Assembly (NCBI GenBank): GCA_001247695.2
Contig: LGRX02026966.1
Coordinates: forward strand, 1-27,695
DNA length: 27,695 nt
Source: Cymbomonas tetramitiformis
Lineage: Eukaryota > Chlorophyta > Pyramimonadophyceae > Pyramimonadales > Pyramimonadaceae
Direction of reading: 5' to 3'
Below the pieces are notes generated by a model. It saw only the letters and a program-made list of their open reading frames with translations, was not told where the DNA came from and did not search any database. This document shows, piece by piece, positions 20,301-25,970 of the stretch. Both the position numbers and the translations under genes were made by a program. Position 1 is the stretch's first letter. The number at the start of each line of letters is the position of its first letter.

Positions 20301-21279
20301 GCAATTTGGTCATACTGCTTCCAGGGTGTATAGTATCTAACATCTTAGTAGGTGATTTTGTTGCGTTCGATTCCAGTTGGCTGGGATTCCTTGTTTGTTC
20401 ATAGTTATTGGGTTTGTCTACTTCTGTGTGGATGTGTGAGTGTTGTTTCTTTTCTGATAGTGTCTTACAGAGTTCTTTCCTTGCAGGTATATGCATATGT
20501 GTGTTCAGTTCATAGTTGGTCCGTTTTCCCCTCCTTTGTGTTGTGATGGTTCTTCCTGATGCATCCTTCATTGTCTTGAATCTTGCCTTAATTGTCTTCC
20601 ATTTGGTCCTGCTATAAGTTCTTTGTGTTGTAATAAACTCCCCTGATGCAGCTTGGGCTTTGGTTAGTACAGACCTTTTCTGGGTTTTCCCCGTGTATTG
20701 TAACCTGTATTTGGTTTTCCTGTGAGCCCATCTGATGAATGTCCTTGGTCCTTGCCTAATCTTGTTTCCTTGTCTTGGTTTTTTCCTTACAAGGTGACAT
20801 ATTGTGTGCAAGAGCATAACTATAGGTCCTTGTGTTATGGTAAAGGCTTCCCTCAGTTGTTTCCTTCGGGCATAAAGTAAGTAAGTTATGATATGCAGGG
20901 TAACGGTTGCCATACCTTCTATTGGGGAGCTCCTTTGCTCCAAGCTTGCACCGTTCCTGAGGCCCCTTCGTTGCTTCGTGCGCCGTAAAAAGCCCCCCTC
21001 CCCGTCACTCTGCATTTTGGGATCACCGTCATTTTGGGCAGCAATTATACACCATTTACAGCAGCAGAAGCTTTTACAAATTACACCAGGCTCGGGGTTT
21101 TCTGGGCGGTCCCCCGTCTGCATTGTCACCGTGCTATGCAACGGGGTTCCCACGGGGCAGGTGCTTAACAAATAGTTTTTAGGATGTCTGTTTCCTAGGC
21201 TTCTATTAATTGTCTGCCTTAACCTGCTTGTGCTTCTTTCGTGGCTACAAGCTGGTTCTATTCCTGTGGCTGGTCTCAT
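11365..21279 (-). CDS. Retrotransposon ORF2 polyprotein: C48-like protease, APE endonuclease, reverse transcriptase, RNase H, CCHC, adenine-MTase-like
   Basis: Intact 3304-residue ORF starting at ATG, overlapping ORF1's stop as ATGA. Domains in order: basic repetitive region (about 137-262, with two ASG-x-x-ITTQR units). C48/Ulp1-like cysteine protease (about 400-505) with His422-Trp, Asp442, Gln486 and Cys492-Gly, the Gln six residues before the Cys as in the family. A related but decayed copy (about 590-700). APE endonuclease (about 858-1120) with Asn866, Glu902, Asp1018-x-Asn1020 and Ser-Asp1113-His1114. Reverse transcriptase (about 1625-2070) with Asp1768 in motif A, GVPQGEVLSP in motif B, and FCDD (Asp1902, Asp1903) replacing YADD. 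RNase H (about 2460-2635) with Asp2470, Glu2529, Asp2556 and Asp2624. CCHC knuckle (Cys2739, Cys2742, His2752, Cys2757). Methyltransferase-like region (about 2930-3100) with ELFCNP, NPPF2997-3000 and WILPLSPKNLKKW. Every catalytic set that can be checked by eye is complete. ORF2 should nick target DNA and prime cDNA there. The roles of the protease and methyltransferase are unknown. Confidence 0.96.
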   Translation of the reverse strand: MRPATGIEPACSHERSTSRLRQTINRSLGNRHPKNYLLSTCPVGTPLHSTVTMQTGDRPENPEPGVICKSFCCCKWCIIAAQNDGDPKMQSDGEGGFLRRTKQRRGLRNGASLEQRSSPIEGMATVTLHIITYLLYARRKQLREAFTITQGPIVMLLHTICHLVRKKPRQGNKIRQGPRTFIRWAHRKTKYRLQYTGKTQKRSVLTKAQAASGEFITTQRTYSRTKWKTIKARFKTMKDASGRTITTQRRGKRTNYELNTHMHIPARKELCKTLSEKKQHSHIHTEVDKPNNYEQTRNPSQLESNATKSPTKMLDTIHPGSSMTKLPFTRREIIRGKGGQLTESPTLNNNRLEAEAVYNGEGIDSDQLDEALRLQDKSSIPPIGYDELLSKLETGELSFLHLIRKALGKHLRTHFGVSNGEHWRLITLRITTEQHIEAYIYDSLGAMTATETQSKLEGALSAWLHAHHKTMKGKSWNVEVSTFRQQLDNHTCGIWVIRTAEKWRQWCDKSGHIPFFTYLKEGNTEGEHHSSEATLHIQDLQEEIQDRITQPKDARESINSDISKYNPVYSRKGVISVTNIETLCRKLKLDFTCTNNEHILHEMINGSQKEYNNNTNKLPQTKHHTYIHHQSQEWTLAIHLKHKNTVLLIKPFTKMGKESHDNETPVYKHLGLRCEIDAQNKGLLVLHTAVKIQEILQNLRYAGEHQLERDIINSMTTSNIKYHHGNGKFTRNEKLNNRGAVAIIREQLRYGNITPDKIAQNRELWGNQEVVGGIRAGKVTASNVQSKRNTPRTTGLRHQAGKKLRKKIQNCERTKNIFFHKNLYGTDGRCIKQKAKHSRNEAENMRLQDLQRAQGRKEHIIVMGMNMRGLRHTKEDQDSMIKLETICNLVLDRKAHIICVSETKISNTSLPMVKTLMSQKGLSFRISHTDEKASIGSLIVWNPKDIPLTPNATYVDGVQKRSVMIRFTGIKGFSFSVASGYMNDASLKEEQEDFYKTLKDWAAKSGDNRNKAHIEIGDKNCTLTQSQRITKGQQMSYKDHQTKNKHLLSYFNDDRTTLTELVTHMHPECNEIFTRVVNNSSKAKLTHIMANKGMEDRTAAAGWLEINPYIISDHGIVWAQIDIRREQIQPEKLKHTYTEEARMSGANDTTHDKYPGFPVRLEHTQTVRDTKKLTKAAIARLLGENGYTIKHFANASIEQNNAAQAINTVLGDTTDYNMKKEDIHGDKLKENSITWKGKLTSTKGSIKWHNKTKEWWIHMNSPWNSAHIRSRGNGMPEGVTQQGYTKIGNLWSLKFPINYGKKDVLKYLKTHFHLGNTEVLKLEGPKEHEEGHIWDICMHQNLQAEHWSHCGKPLLALDKTKAYNFKYATGWKAYTERLQKLVDRNKESEGNKENIDNCRSSEEDTDHTWDFIHESANTAACAAFGTRGKKMHKRPVPSATSNYLYKWLQSLRKAHRMLGMAENEKDLEATDCLINTIPCDSLRRKPQETAEAWGNRLEANLPTVTKAFQESRLKDIRYWKLREKEEMQYLFAKKVSTFLDRALGNKKGMEKGAAPEYDDKGEIPPTANERKQAILKEYKENKLFSTKPEAPEHLPPWLRSILKNSPRLPQHVIEQLAEPILMKELEAVYGTCGVSTAPGPSGMHYAQWIQGPQNLQELILEMFNNILRTGSFPKLAKAGFIQPIPKDPNKPCTSDNSRPLTMLETGMKLFNSIIANRIKKALSKHPVLFPIQDAFLPNKNIEDSLQVLNEVISDANRFDKELHVVYLDLKQAFDRAEFWMSKLALEKIGLPENIITIISDITSEASRSVLTSEGMTDEWMLECGVPQGEVLSPLRFVAIMDILAIWLAERANGKNPMKQTYGYALEKPRDATRNPGATSPQKNRKWLNMNSPPNIFARFFCDDIILIGKSREEVQDMLGVINEFMRFIGIPINAKKSKYSHRKPIRQRGKADERNTGLEKKLMSGGMLKVEEGEEGPNIWSEWLPPKTPTYLEYSNRTEANRYLGVWFALDGGWEHQKQMLMDKLTQSLLSVQTQTLNLNQLRYIINAVVVPRMAYPLKVTSIICTETNNVAKEIDGTIANFILRYLNCPIDTNHQVVWTPAALGGLGIDSVTDIAHATCITETLITLCNTTEFEYWSDQIIHGSHHTPNAHLYRENSSTWSRMASYVMEREARELKIQGSPLSHHLPFKKATDKSGNWFKRVSYILSKYGYSIDTKHSTLQDYEELQTFLYSSLPKPVYEKISMLVATRNLRYMGSFLQPCGGLMLNWEELRAKHSLQGTEPPAWFTALQTEIICDEPETELRKVKPKYRDTPQAPEEGMMCWKGTGLGQEGIELVEVKRLDNGLGTLQLKQYTKDQEGTYRPDRTGPKALLVNEYQILQDGTTLMPADQNILRMNSNSTARINTGEGLGAEIYLAYVENRLKDLFRTRCNNSCAAENSEFSCPSASEDEDQGIHDTANQRVSFDFASDGSLYKSSSYASCGAAYMRFENGDTTPFMSKHNIPRETPITSPTAGIIDNIHKPSSTTAEILGLRKLLQDRKHEILNTLVPLTHVIDSMATINAVNRDPGILNVRDLMQEPNRRDLVAIRLILEELGFYNTTGQEKLFIKWIRGHNNDRLHDKVDRTAKRAAFRYSGRQLRFDEDGDLDFSLLFHEQSVTGGIRNHIRRLQRLSHHKKWKDMNGQGRALRLLEENQVKPIKDISKIASKYFTAYRCRELTGLQTSPHRAHRMGMGESPICQKCGTTSLCTYKHIQLNCSGEGNELHQLRESQQEEIKETIRKATAGDPKVIIEGRNTRGGTTRAAEFFPLAEIDRDLTASKPLAALPEASMYRLSNTRKGTVAVAAAPTGINDDGCHTFQDLQYIKKKEFWKLVEWHRLTTDTPQTSISNYTQRANDIHSALIACNTESGDPKNCYAIRRDLLDIIIDERGLGKEGCELFCNPVNSHPGIKSRRCIPTAAMKEALRPFCHKGKIGWDGLARDAYINSVTGKGKKVYGNPPFDGGVLREASAVMQTLSRGLEAAKTSEGFEGIWILPLSPKNLKKWTEKGFKLIFKYPRGTIPFIPHDYWSGKGPYTMPGEGCYKDKYSDVVILSIDSESMGCPVSKKLDNDKLQYKLFQWFLNVVPHKKITPKLLKETGLHPDMIEQALNERDCLLPPRLCPWVGGRNNGEQRDQYPGAHLDGEHGKAGGTPFLNAVDWPEELAIMGYLPEGFGKVLKGIGVPHRGVKTLLKKLSRMCRRHARERSILHETGVIPESDTIEEAPSIQELCTKNRKENEVVKAAGEMLGNYVNPHPSPSPHGARAP

Positions 21280-22538
21280 TTCTCCATGTTGTCCATGAAT
21301 TGCTTCTGCATCTTTGCAGCCTCCTTGTCAGTTCCTGGAGTGGTGCGGGGCCTCTTGTCCTGCTTCTTAGGAGTAGGAGTAGCTGTCCCGTCCCCCGGAG
21401 CCTGAAGCATCATTCTGTGTGAATAACACATGCACTGGATGTGGTTTAGCCTCGACACCTCAGGCTGGTCGTCATGGGTAGGCGACATGCAGTAGTTAAA
21501 GCCATTGAAATAGGTGAGCCTCAGTGTCCCAAGCCCTCCCAGGACTATCTCAGTGGGGAAGCTGAGAATCATTGCGGGGTCACCAGAGGAGTTCACAGAC
21601 CCATCTCCGCCTTTCTCAACGTTTGCTTTGAGCTTCAGGTAGAGCACCTGGTCAACGAAGAGCCCAATCAAATGACTTCTTGTCCGAAGGTTACAATGAT
21701 TCACATGCTGGTTCCTTTTTACTGTCAGTGGGTGTGCCAATTCCCTTTCTTGTGGTGTGATTGTCCTATCATCTTTGAACCCTGTTGGAATGAACATGCC
21801 TAACATCGTGAGTGACCCCGCCTTCTTTTGAATTATGGCTTCAAGTTTTGCTTTCAGGCAAGTTTTATAGGCGGGTCGTACCAGTTGGTGAACATCTGTA
21901 GTAGGGTGGAGACGGTCATATGTGAATACCACCTCTTCCACCAGCATGCTCGTGGCGGGGTGCATCCAGAAATACCTCTCCGCATCCTTTGCCTTCATCC
22001 TCATTTGAGCCCCTTTCCTACTCATAGGCTTCCAGGAGAAGCGGGCTTCCTGATAGAGGTTCCCAATGTTGTGGGCCCTAATCCCCCAGGTGACTCCCTG
22101 TGCCTCCAGCTGGATCATATCAAACACTGGCTGAACCATTTCGATATCGATGTTAGCAATCAGAACAAAGGGTGCCTTTCCAAGTCCATATGTAAGGGCA
22201 GTGGCTGTGATCAAGCTGGGGTTTCCTCCTGCCTTCTGGACTGTTTCCTTCACAGCTTTCTTTACTGCTTCCAATTCCTTGTCAGTAATGCCCATCATTC
22301 TCCTTCCCGTCTTCCTAAAGAACCTCATCTGGCCTCTGAGTTCCGCTGGTTCAGTCAACAGGTCGGTCAAGTCAATCTCATTGGTCAGTTCCCCCGACTT
22401 GAAAGCCTCAGCCAGCTGCTTCAGGCCATCCTCATCCGCCAGGTTGGTTTTCCCGGCCAGGAAGGTACCACCTCCTTTGACTCCTTCCTGTGTGACATGC
22501 TCCAATATCAACTTGCAGTAATACTTATGTGTGTGCAT
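21276..22538 (-). CDS. Retrotransposon ORF1 protein, 420 residues
   Basis: Starts at ATG 22538 and ends TGA at 21276-21278. The stop overlaps the ORF2 start as ATGA, so ORF2 is probably translated by termination and reinitiation. The position is that of the RNA-binding ORF1p/Gag of non-LTR elements, but I see no CCHC knuckles, RRM or esterase motif. The N-terminal third is charged and helix-like (DEDGLKQLAEAFKSGE, KELEAVKKAVKETVQKAGG). The middle is globular (APFVLIANIDIEMVQPVFDM, AERYFWMHPATSMLVEEVV). The last 50 residues are basic and proline/threonine-rich (TPKKQDKRPRTTPG), suitable for nucleic-acid binding. A nucleocapsid-like role is inferred from position only. The opposite-strand 274-codon frame is a shadow. 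Confidence 0.85.
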   Translation of the reverse strand: MHTHKYYCKLILEHVTQEGVKGGGTFLAGKTNLADEDGLKQLAEAFKSGELTNEIDLTDLLTEPAELRGQMRFFRKTGRRMMGITDKELEAVKKAVKETVQKAGGNPSLITATALTYGLGKAPFVLIANIDIEMVQPVFDMIQLEAQGVTWGIRAHNIGNLYQEARFSWKPMSRKGAQMRMKAKDAERYFWMHPATSMLVEEVVFTYDRLHPTTDVHQLVRPAYKTCLKAKLEAIIQKKAGSLTMLGMFIPTGFKDDRTITPQERELAHPLTVKRNQHVNHCNLRTRSHLIGLFVDQVLYLKLKANVEKGGDGSVNSSGDPAMILSFPTEIVLGGLGTLRLTYFNGFNYCMSPTHDDQPEVSRLNHIQCMCYSHRMMLQAPGDGTATPTPKKQDKRPRTTPGTDKEAAKMQKQFMDNMEK

Positions 22539-22744
22539 ACAAGATTTAGCACGGTTTGTGTTATACTGGGGCTTCCGGTGCTTATTTTTATCTTTTCCTT
22601 GTGTGTTAAGTGTGTGACAGTTACCTTTACTGGTGAGTGTGTAATTAATTAGAATAGCTATACATGAAATAAATGTAAGTACACTATTCTTTCTGTTTTT
22701 TGATTTGGCATCTCTATTGTTTATTGTTCCTATAGCTCTTTTCT
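22539..22744 (-). other. Spacer between the repetitive ORF and ORF1
   Basis: A 206-nt AT-rich spacer separates the stop of the cysteine-rich ORF from the ORF1 start. Stops are present in all minus-strand frames. No hairpin or strong motif stands out. It would form the immediate leader of ORF1 if the two ORFs share one RNA. Confidence 0.5.
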
Positions 22745-24901
22745 CTATGACAATTGCTCACAGGCTGCACAAATGGTGTATTCTTCTTCTCTTACAGCAT
22801 GAGTGAAATGTTGGCCACAAGTGCCTCCCATCCAGCTCCCCGTGCACACCCATGTGTGGCACTTGCTGCAGCAGTCAATACACCCAATGCAGAGTGTATC
22901 ATATGTGCAAAGTCCGCATGAATATGCCATTTCTCCATCAAGGAGCTCTATGGCTCTCCCACATAGATCACATGGTACATCGTTTTCCTGCAAGCAAAAC
23001 TCATGGTGAGTACTACTTTGTGGCAAACGGGTGAGTGGTCCTCTAACACAAAGAGCATGGTGCTCAATGCAAAAGTGGTTCAAGGGTAATGCTAAAGGTA
23101 CAGAGCTCGTGAGCTTACTATACATTGTGTAACAGTTAAATACCCCCTGCCTAATACTGTACACAGAGCATAAAGTGATAAGAGTGTTCTGTCCGTGACC
23201 CTTCATGTTGTTCAGATGCCGAGTCATAAAGCATATGAAAACATTGTGCAAGGTGCTGTGTGCATGATGGCCTGTTTGGTCATTCCGTGTTCGAGGTGTT
23301 GTGTTGGGGGTGAGGGTAGACCGTGGGCTGCCCCCAGAGCACTCACATGGGAGGCTTGTGCTGTCCGGGCCCTTAACTTTGTACTCCCAAGGCAGAAAGC
23401 CTATACCATGTCTGAAAGACTTTTTGAAAATCATTCTTTTTTTTGGTTTAACCGGTGCGGGCTCGGTAACAGAGTTTCCATCTGAAGCCTGGTGCCACCA
23501 ACACAATACAGCAGATATTTCACAAACAGCTGCATTTCCCCGTGTGTAGTGAGTGTTGGAAGCGGGAGTAAATTGTGAGTTGCACCAGCAGCACTCAGCT
23601 CTGTTCTGTGTGTAGCGGGAGGTATGAGCAGCAGGCCACTCGGTCCCGTGCTCAGTACGTGATATGATCAGCTTGCCTCTCGACTTTGTGTGGTGCAGTT
23701 GGCAGTTACAGTCAGCTCTTAAGGCCTGTATGTAGTGTGTTGCACATGCTTCAGTTCTCCTCCTCCCATGCATAGGGAGTAAATCAGGCGGTGAAAGGGT
23801 GCCATTGCCACCAATGAACTCTTTTCTATGCCCATCATAGCGAGTGGCATGGGGGAACAGACTCATTCTTCTGTGTCTCGTGTGTGACCGGTGCAGTCTT
23901 TCACTTGGTGCACTGTGTTGTGGGAGACTGTTTGTTTTGAAGGAGACAGTCAGTGGCAGGATACCATTAACATTTGTAGGCTTGTTTTCGAATGCATTGA
24001 GTGTGCAACAAAGTGTCGGTGTAGTGTAAAAGCAACCCGTGTTGGACAACATGGGTTCTGAATTACTCTGTGTACGGTGAGTGGTATGGGCAGCAATCCT
24101 TTCCATACCATACTCTATTGGCAAAAGGTCTATACCATGTCTAGGAGACTTTAGGAGACTCAATCTTTCTTTCGGTTGAGCCGGTGCAGGCTCGGTGGCA
24201 GTGTTTCCATCTGAAACCCGGTGCAACCCCCGCACTATGGCGGACCTTTCACAACCAGCCACTTTTCCCCCTGTGCGGTGAGTGTTGGAAGAGGAAGGCC
24301 ACTCGTTCCTGTATGATGAGGGTGGCATGTGCAGTGTACCGGGCCTTCCTGTGTGTATGAAGTGGCATGTGTTTCCCACCTCTGTGCTCCATTTGTGGTG
24401 GCTGACAGGGAAAGCAATCTGCTCTTTTATGTGCATGAAGAGTGACATATGTGGCAGGTTTCGAAGTCCCGTGTAAGCTGACTGGCATAAATATTGTGGA
24501 TATGTGTCTGTGTGTGGTGAGTAACATATGTTGCCTTCCGCAGGGTATTTTGTGTGAAGGGTAGCAATGTCAGCAGGCTTTTTTGTCCTATGTGTTGTGA
24601 ATGCCCTAGTCCCCCTGTTTCTTGGTTCTGGGTCTTGTGGGTGGTATACACAACAGGCTTGTTGGCTCGGTGTTTTGTAAATAGCATAAACAGCATGTTC
24701 CTCTATGTTGTGTATGTCATGGGGTACTAGCGACAGTTTGTTCTGCCCTGTGAGTTGCGAGTTGGACAAGCATAACTCTGCTCTGTTCTGTATATGGTAG
24801 GAAGTATGAGCAGAGGGCCGCTCGGTCCCGTGTTTGGTACGTGGTATAAACAGTTTACCTCTCGTCTTTGTGTGGTGCCTTATGAGTTGTGAGATGCACA
24901 A
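22745..24901 (-). CDS. Repetitive ORF with C-terminal cysteine-rich zinc-finger region (retrotransposon 'ORF0')
   Basis: An open frame of 719 codons that stays open further upstream to about 25039. The first in-frame ATG is only at 24448 (567 residues), so the start is uncertain. Most of the protein is His/Thr/Arg-rich and made of diverged internal repeats. These include a 44-residue unit (132 bp) with core KHGTERP.AHTSY.QNRAE and a longer unit with RHGI..LP.EY preceded by SDGN..TEPAP. Copies compared here are separated by 132, 729 and 1182 bp, all multiples of three, and their differences are often conservative, which supports coding. The last 83 residues (22748-22996) hold a dense pattern: PCDLC, SCGLC, LCIGC, DCCSKCH, then TCGQH and ICAAC. 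This fits a treble-clef or RING/PHD/DC1-like zinc-binding fold. It is in the same orientation as ORF1 and ORF2 and upstream of them. It could be an element-encoded protein, or an older coding remnant captured by the 5' region. Confidence 0.6.
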   Translation of the reverse strand: MCISQLIRHHTKTRGKLFIPRTKHGTERPSAHTSYHIQNRAELCLSNSQLTGQNKLSLVPHDIHNIEEHAVYAIYKTPSQQACCVYHPQDPEPRNRGTRAFTTHRTKKPADIATLHTKYPAEGNICYSPHTDTYPQYLCQSAYTGLRNLPHMSLFMHIKEQIAFPVSHHKWSTEVGNTCHFIHTGRPGTLHMPPSSYRNEWPSSSNTHRTGGKVAGCERSAIVRGLHRVSDGNTATEPAPAQPKERLSLLKSPRHGIDLLPIEYGMERIAAHTTHRTQSNSEPMLSNTGCFYTTPTLCCTLNAFENKPTNVNGILPLTVSFKTNSLPQHSAPSERLHRSHTRHRRMSLFPHATRYDGHRKEFIGGNGTLSPPDLLPMHGRRRTEACATHYIQALRADCNCQLHHTKSRGKLIISRTEHGTEWPAAHTSRYTQNRAECCWCNSQFTPASNTHYTRGNAAVCEISAVLCWWHQASDGNSVTEPAPVKPKKRMIFKKSFRHGIGFLPWEYKVKGPDSTSLPCECSGGSPRSTLTPNTTPRTRNDQTGHHAHSTLHNVFICFMTRHLNNMKGHGQNTLITLCSVYSIRQGVFNCYTMYSKLTSSVPLALPLNHFCIEHHALCVRGPLTRLPQSSTHHEFCLQENDVPCDLCGRAIELLDGEMAYSCGLCTYDTLCIGCIDCCSKCHTWVCTGSWMGGTCGQHFTHAVREEEYTICAACEQLS

Positions 24902-25131
24902 GCATAACTCTGCTCTGTTCTGTGTGTGGTAAGAAGTATAAGCAGCAGGCCGCTCAGTCCCGTGTTTAGTGCATGGAATAGGCAGCTTGCCTTTCGGCTT
25001 TGTGTGGTGCCCTGAGAGTTGTGGGTTGTACGAGCATAACTCTCAAGCCTTGTTTCTGTGTATAAGAAGTATGAGCAGCAGGCCGCTCGGTCCCGTGTTT
25101 AGTACCTGGTATTAACAGCTTGCCTCTCGAC
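24752..25131 (-). repeat. 132-bp tandem repeats at the retrotransposon 5' end
   Basis: Three adjacent units begin (plus-strand reading) with GAGTTG at 24752, 24884 and 25016, exactly 132 bp apart. The landmark GGCCGCTC.GTCCCGTG is at 24816, 24948 and 25081. A fourth, diverged copy is at about 23600-23700. The outermost unit carries a one-base length change that breaks the reading frame shared by the inner units, and its homology stops at about 25131. Tandem 5' monomers are known to carry promoters in mouse L1. A similar role here is inference from position. Confidence 0.8.
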
Positions 25132-25970
25132 TCAGCTCATTTCTTTGTGCCACGCCCAAGCTAGAGCGCTCGCTCATTTTCGGTGCACCCCGCAGATTTT
25201 GCCGCAACCTGAGACAGTTTTGAAGCCGATTGTTGTGGAAATAGTCGTTTCAGGGCGCGCAGGGGTTGGTGGTGTTGCGACCGAGGGTTGTGAGCCCTCA
25301 GCCGTTTCTCTCTGTGATGTGGGCGTTGGCGATGCGCTGGCGTTGCTTTCCACCCGATCTATTTCTTCGCAAATTACGACCACGCAACCCGCGACTGGCT
25401 CCTCCAGTACGCGCAGGCTCACACGGCAGGCCCCTCCTGTTCGTGTCGAGCGTCATTTTCATCATGCCGTGGATTCGGTTTCTGGTACTCTCGACACCTC
25501 TGGGCGCCAGGACATTGCAGCGGTATATGAGAGTGGCGAAAGTGAAGATGAGTCGGAGTACCCTCCTGGGTATTGCGACGAATCTGAAGACGATTGTGGA
25601 GAGTCTGGTAGCCACTTGGCCCCTCCGGAATTTTGCACATCACAGTTGGCACAGACTCCTGCCTTGGGCACGGGTTCCCAAGGGGAGTCTCATGGCGGTG
25701 TTTTGGACGTTGCAACAGCCGATTTTTTCCGCCAACATTTATTTCAACTGGAAATGCTTCGCTCTCTTCAGAGCACGTTGACCCGGTGAACGATGACAAC
25801 AACGAGTTCTACCCCTACTCTTCCGACGATCACGATGAGCACGACTCTTGTGGTGCTTGTGAAGACGACGCTGACCCCTCCGATTACGATTCTGGAGACC
25901 ACCACGACTCTGGGTCTGGTGGTGCTAGCAGTGAATCTTACTGTGGTTATTATTCTGGGTCTTCTTGATT
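25103..25970 (+). CDS. Acidic Ser/Asp/Cys-rich protein, 5' end missing; probably two exons
   Basis: Not recognised. The frame is open from 25103 to a stop at 25787 with no ATG before 25756. A second open frame continues to a stop at 25966-25968 and has the same acidic, Tyr/Cys-containing character (PYSSDDHDEHDSCGACEDD, SDYDSGDHHDSGSGGASS). An intron with acceptor CTCTCTTCAG at 25771 and a donor at 25674 or 25698 would join the frames in phase. The first part has a Thr/Ser-rich centre and an acidic stretch (ESGESEDESEYPPGYCDES). The region is GC-rich compared with its flanks. Its 5' end abuts the last tandem repeat of the retrotransposon, so the start may have been displaced by the insertion, or an upstream exon lies elsewhere. 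Disordered acidic proteins like this give no functional clue. Confidence 0.4.

Larger units (their letters stand above)
11060..25131 (-). mobile_element. Approximately 14-kb non-LTR retrotransposon with protease, APE, RT, RNase H and methyltransferase-like domains
   Basis: Minus-strand element. From its 5' end (high coordinates) it holds 132-bp tandem repeats, a long repetitive ORF with a cysteine-rich end, ORF1, ORF2, a 3' UTR of about 290 nt and a terminal (TTA)n tract at 11060-11078. No long terminal repeats are seen. The simple-sequence 3' tail, APE-type endonuclease, RT, RNase H and post-RNase-H CCHC knuckle place it among APE-bearing non-LTR elements. The extra cysteine protease recalls Dualen/RandI elements, whose ORF combines cysteine protease, APE, RT, RNase H and a restriction-like endonuclease. 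Here no restriction-like endonuclease motif is seen, and a methyltransferase-like domain takes the C-terminal place. The 5' limit at about 25131 is where the tandem repeats lose homology. The 3' limit is the outer end of the TTA tract. A target-site duplication was not recognised. Both main ORFs are intact, so the copy may be young. Confidence 0.85.

Noticed and set aside
21230..21279. GGTTCTATTCC (tRNA B-box-like) on the plus strand at the start of ORF2
   Set aside because: It lies inside the ORF2 start, has no matching A box or acceptor stem, and differs from the consensus at one position.
21828..22652. Plus-strand 274-codon open frame
   Set aside because: It is antisense to ORF1 and reads as a composition shadow with no protein-like pattern of its own.
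11040..25160. Target-site duplication flanking the retrotransposon
   Set aside because: Sequences next to the TTA tract and next to about 25131 share no convincing direct repeat, and the 5' boundary is uncertain.
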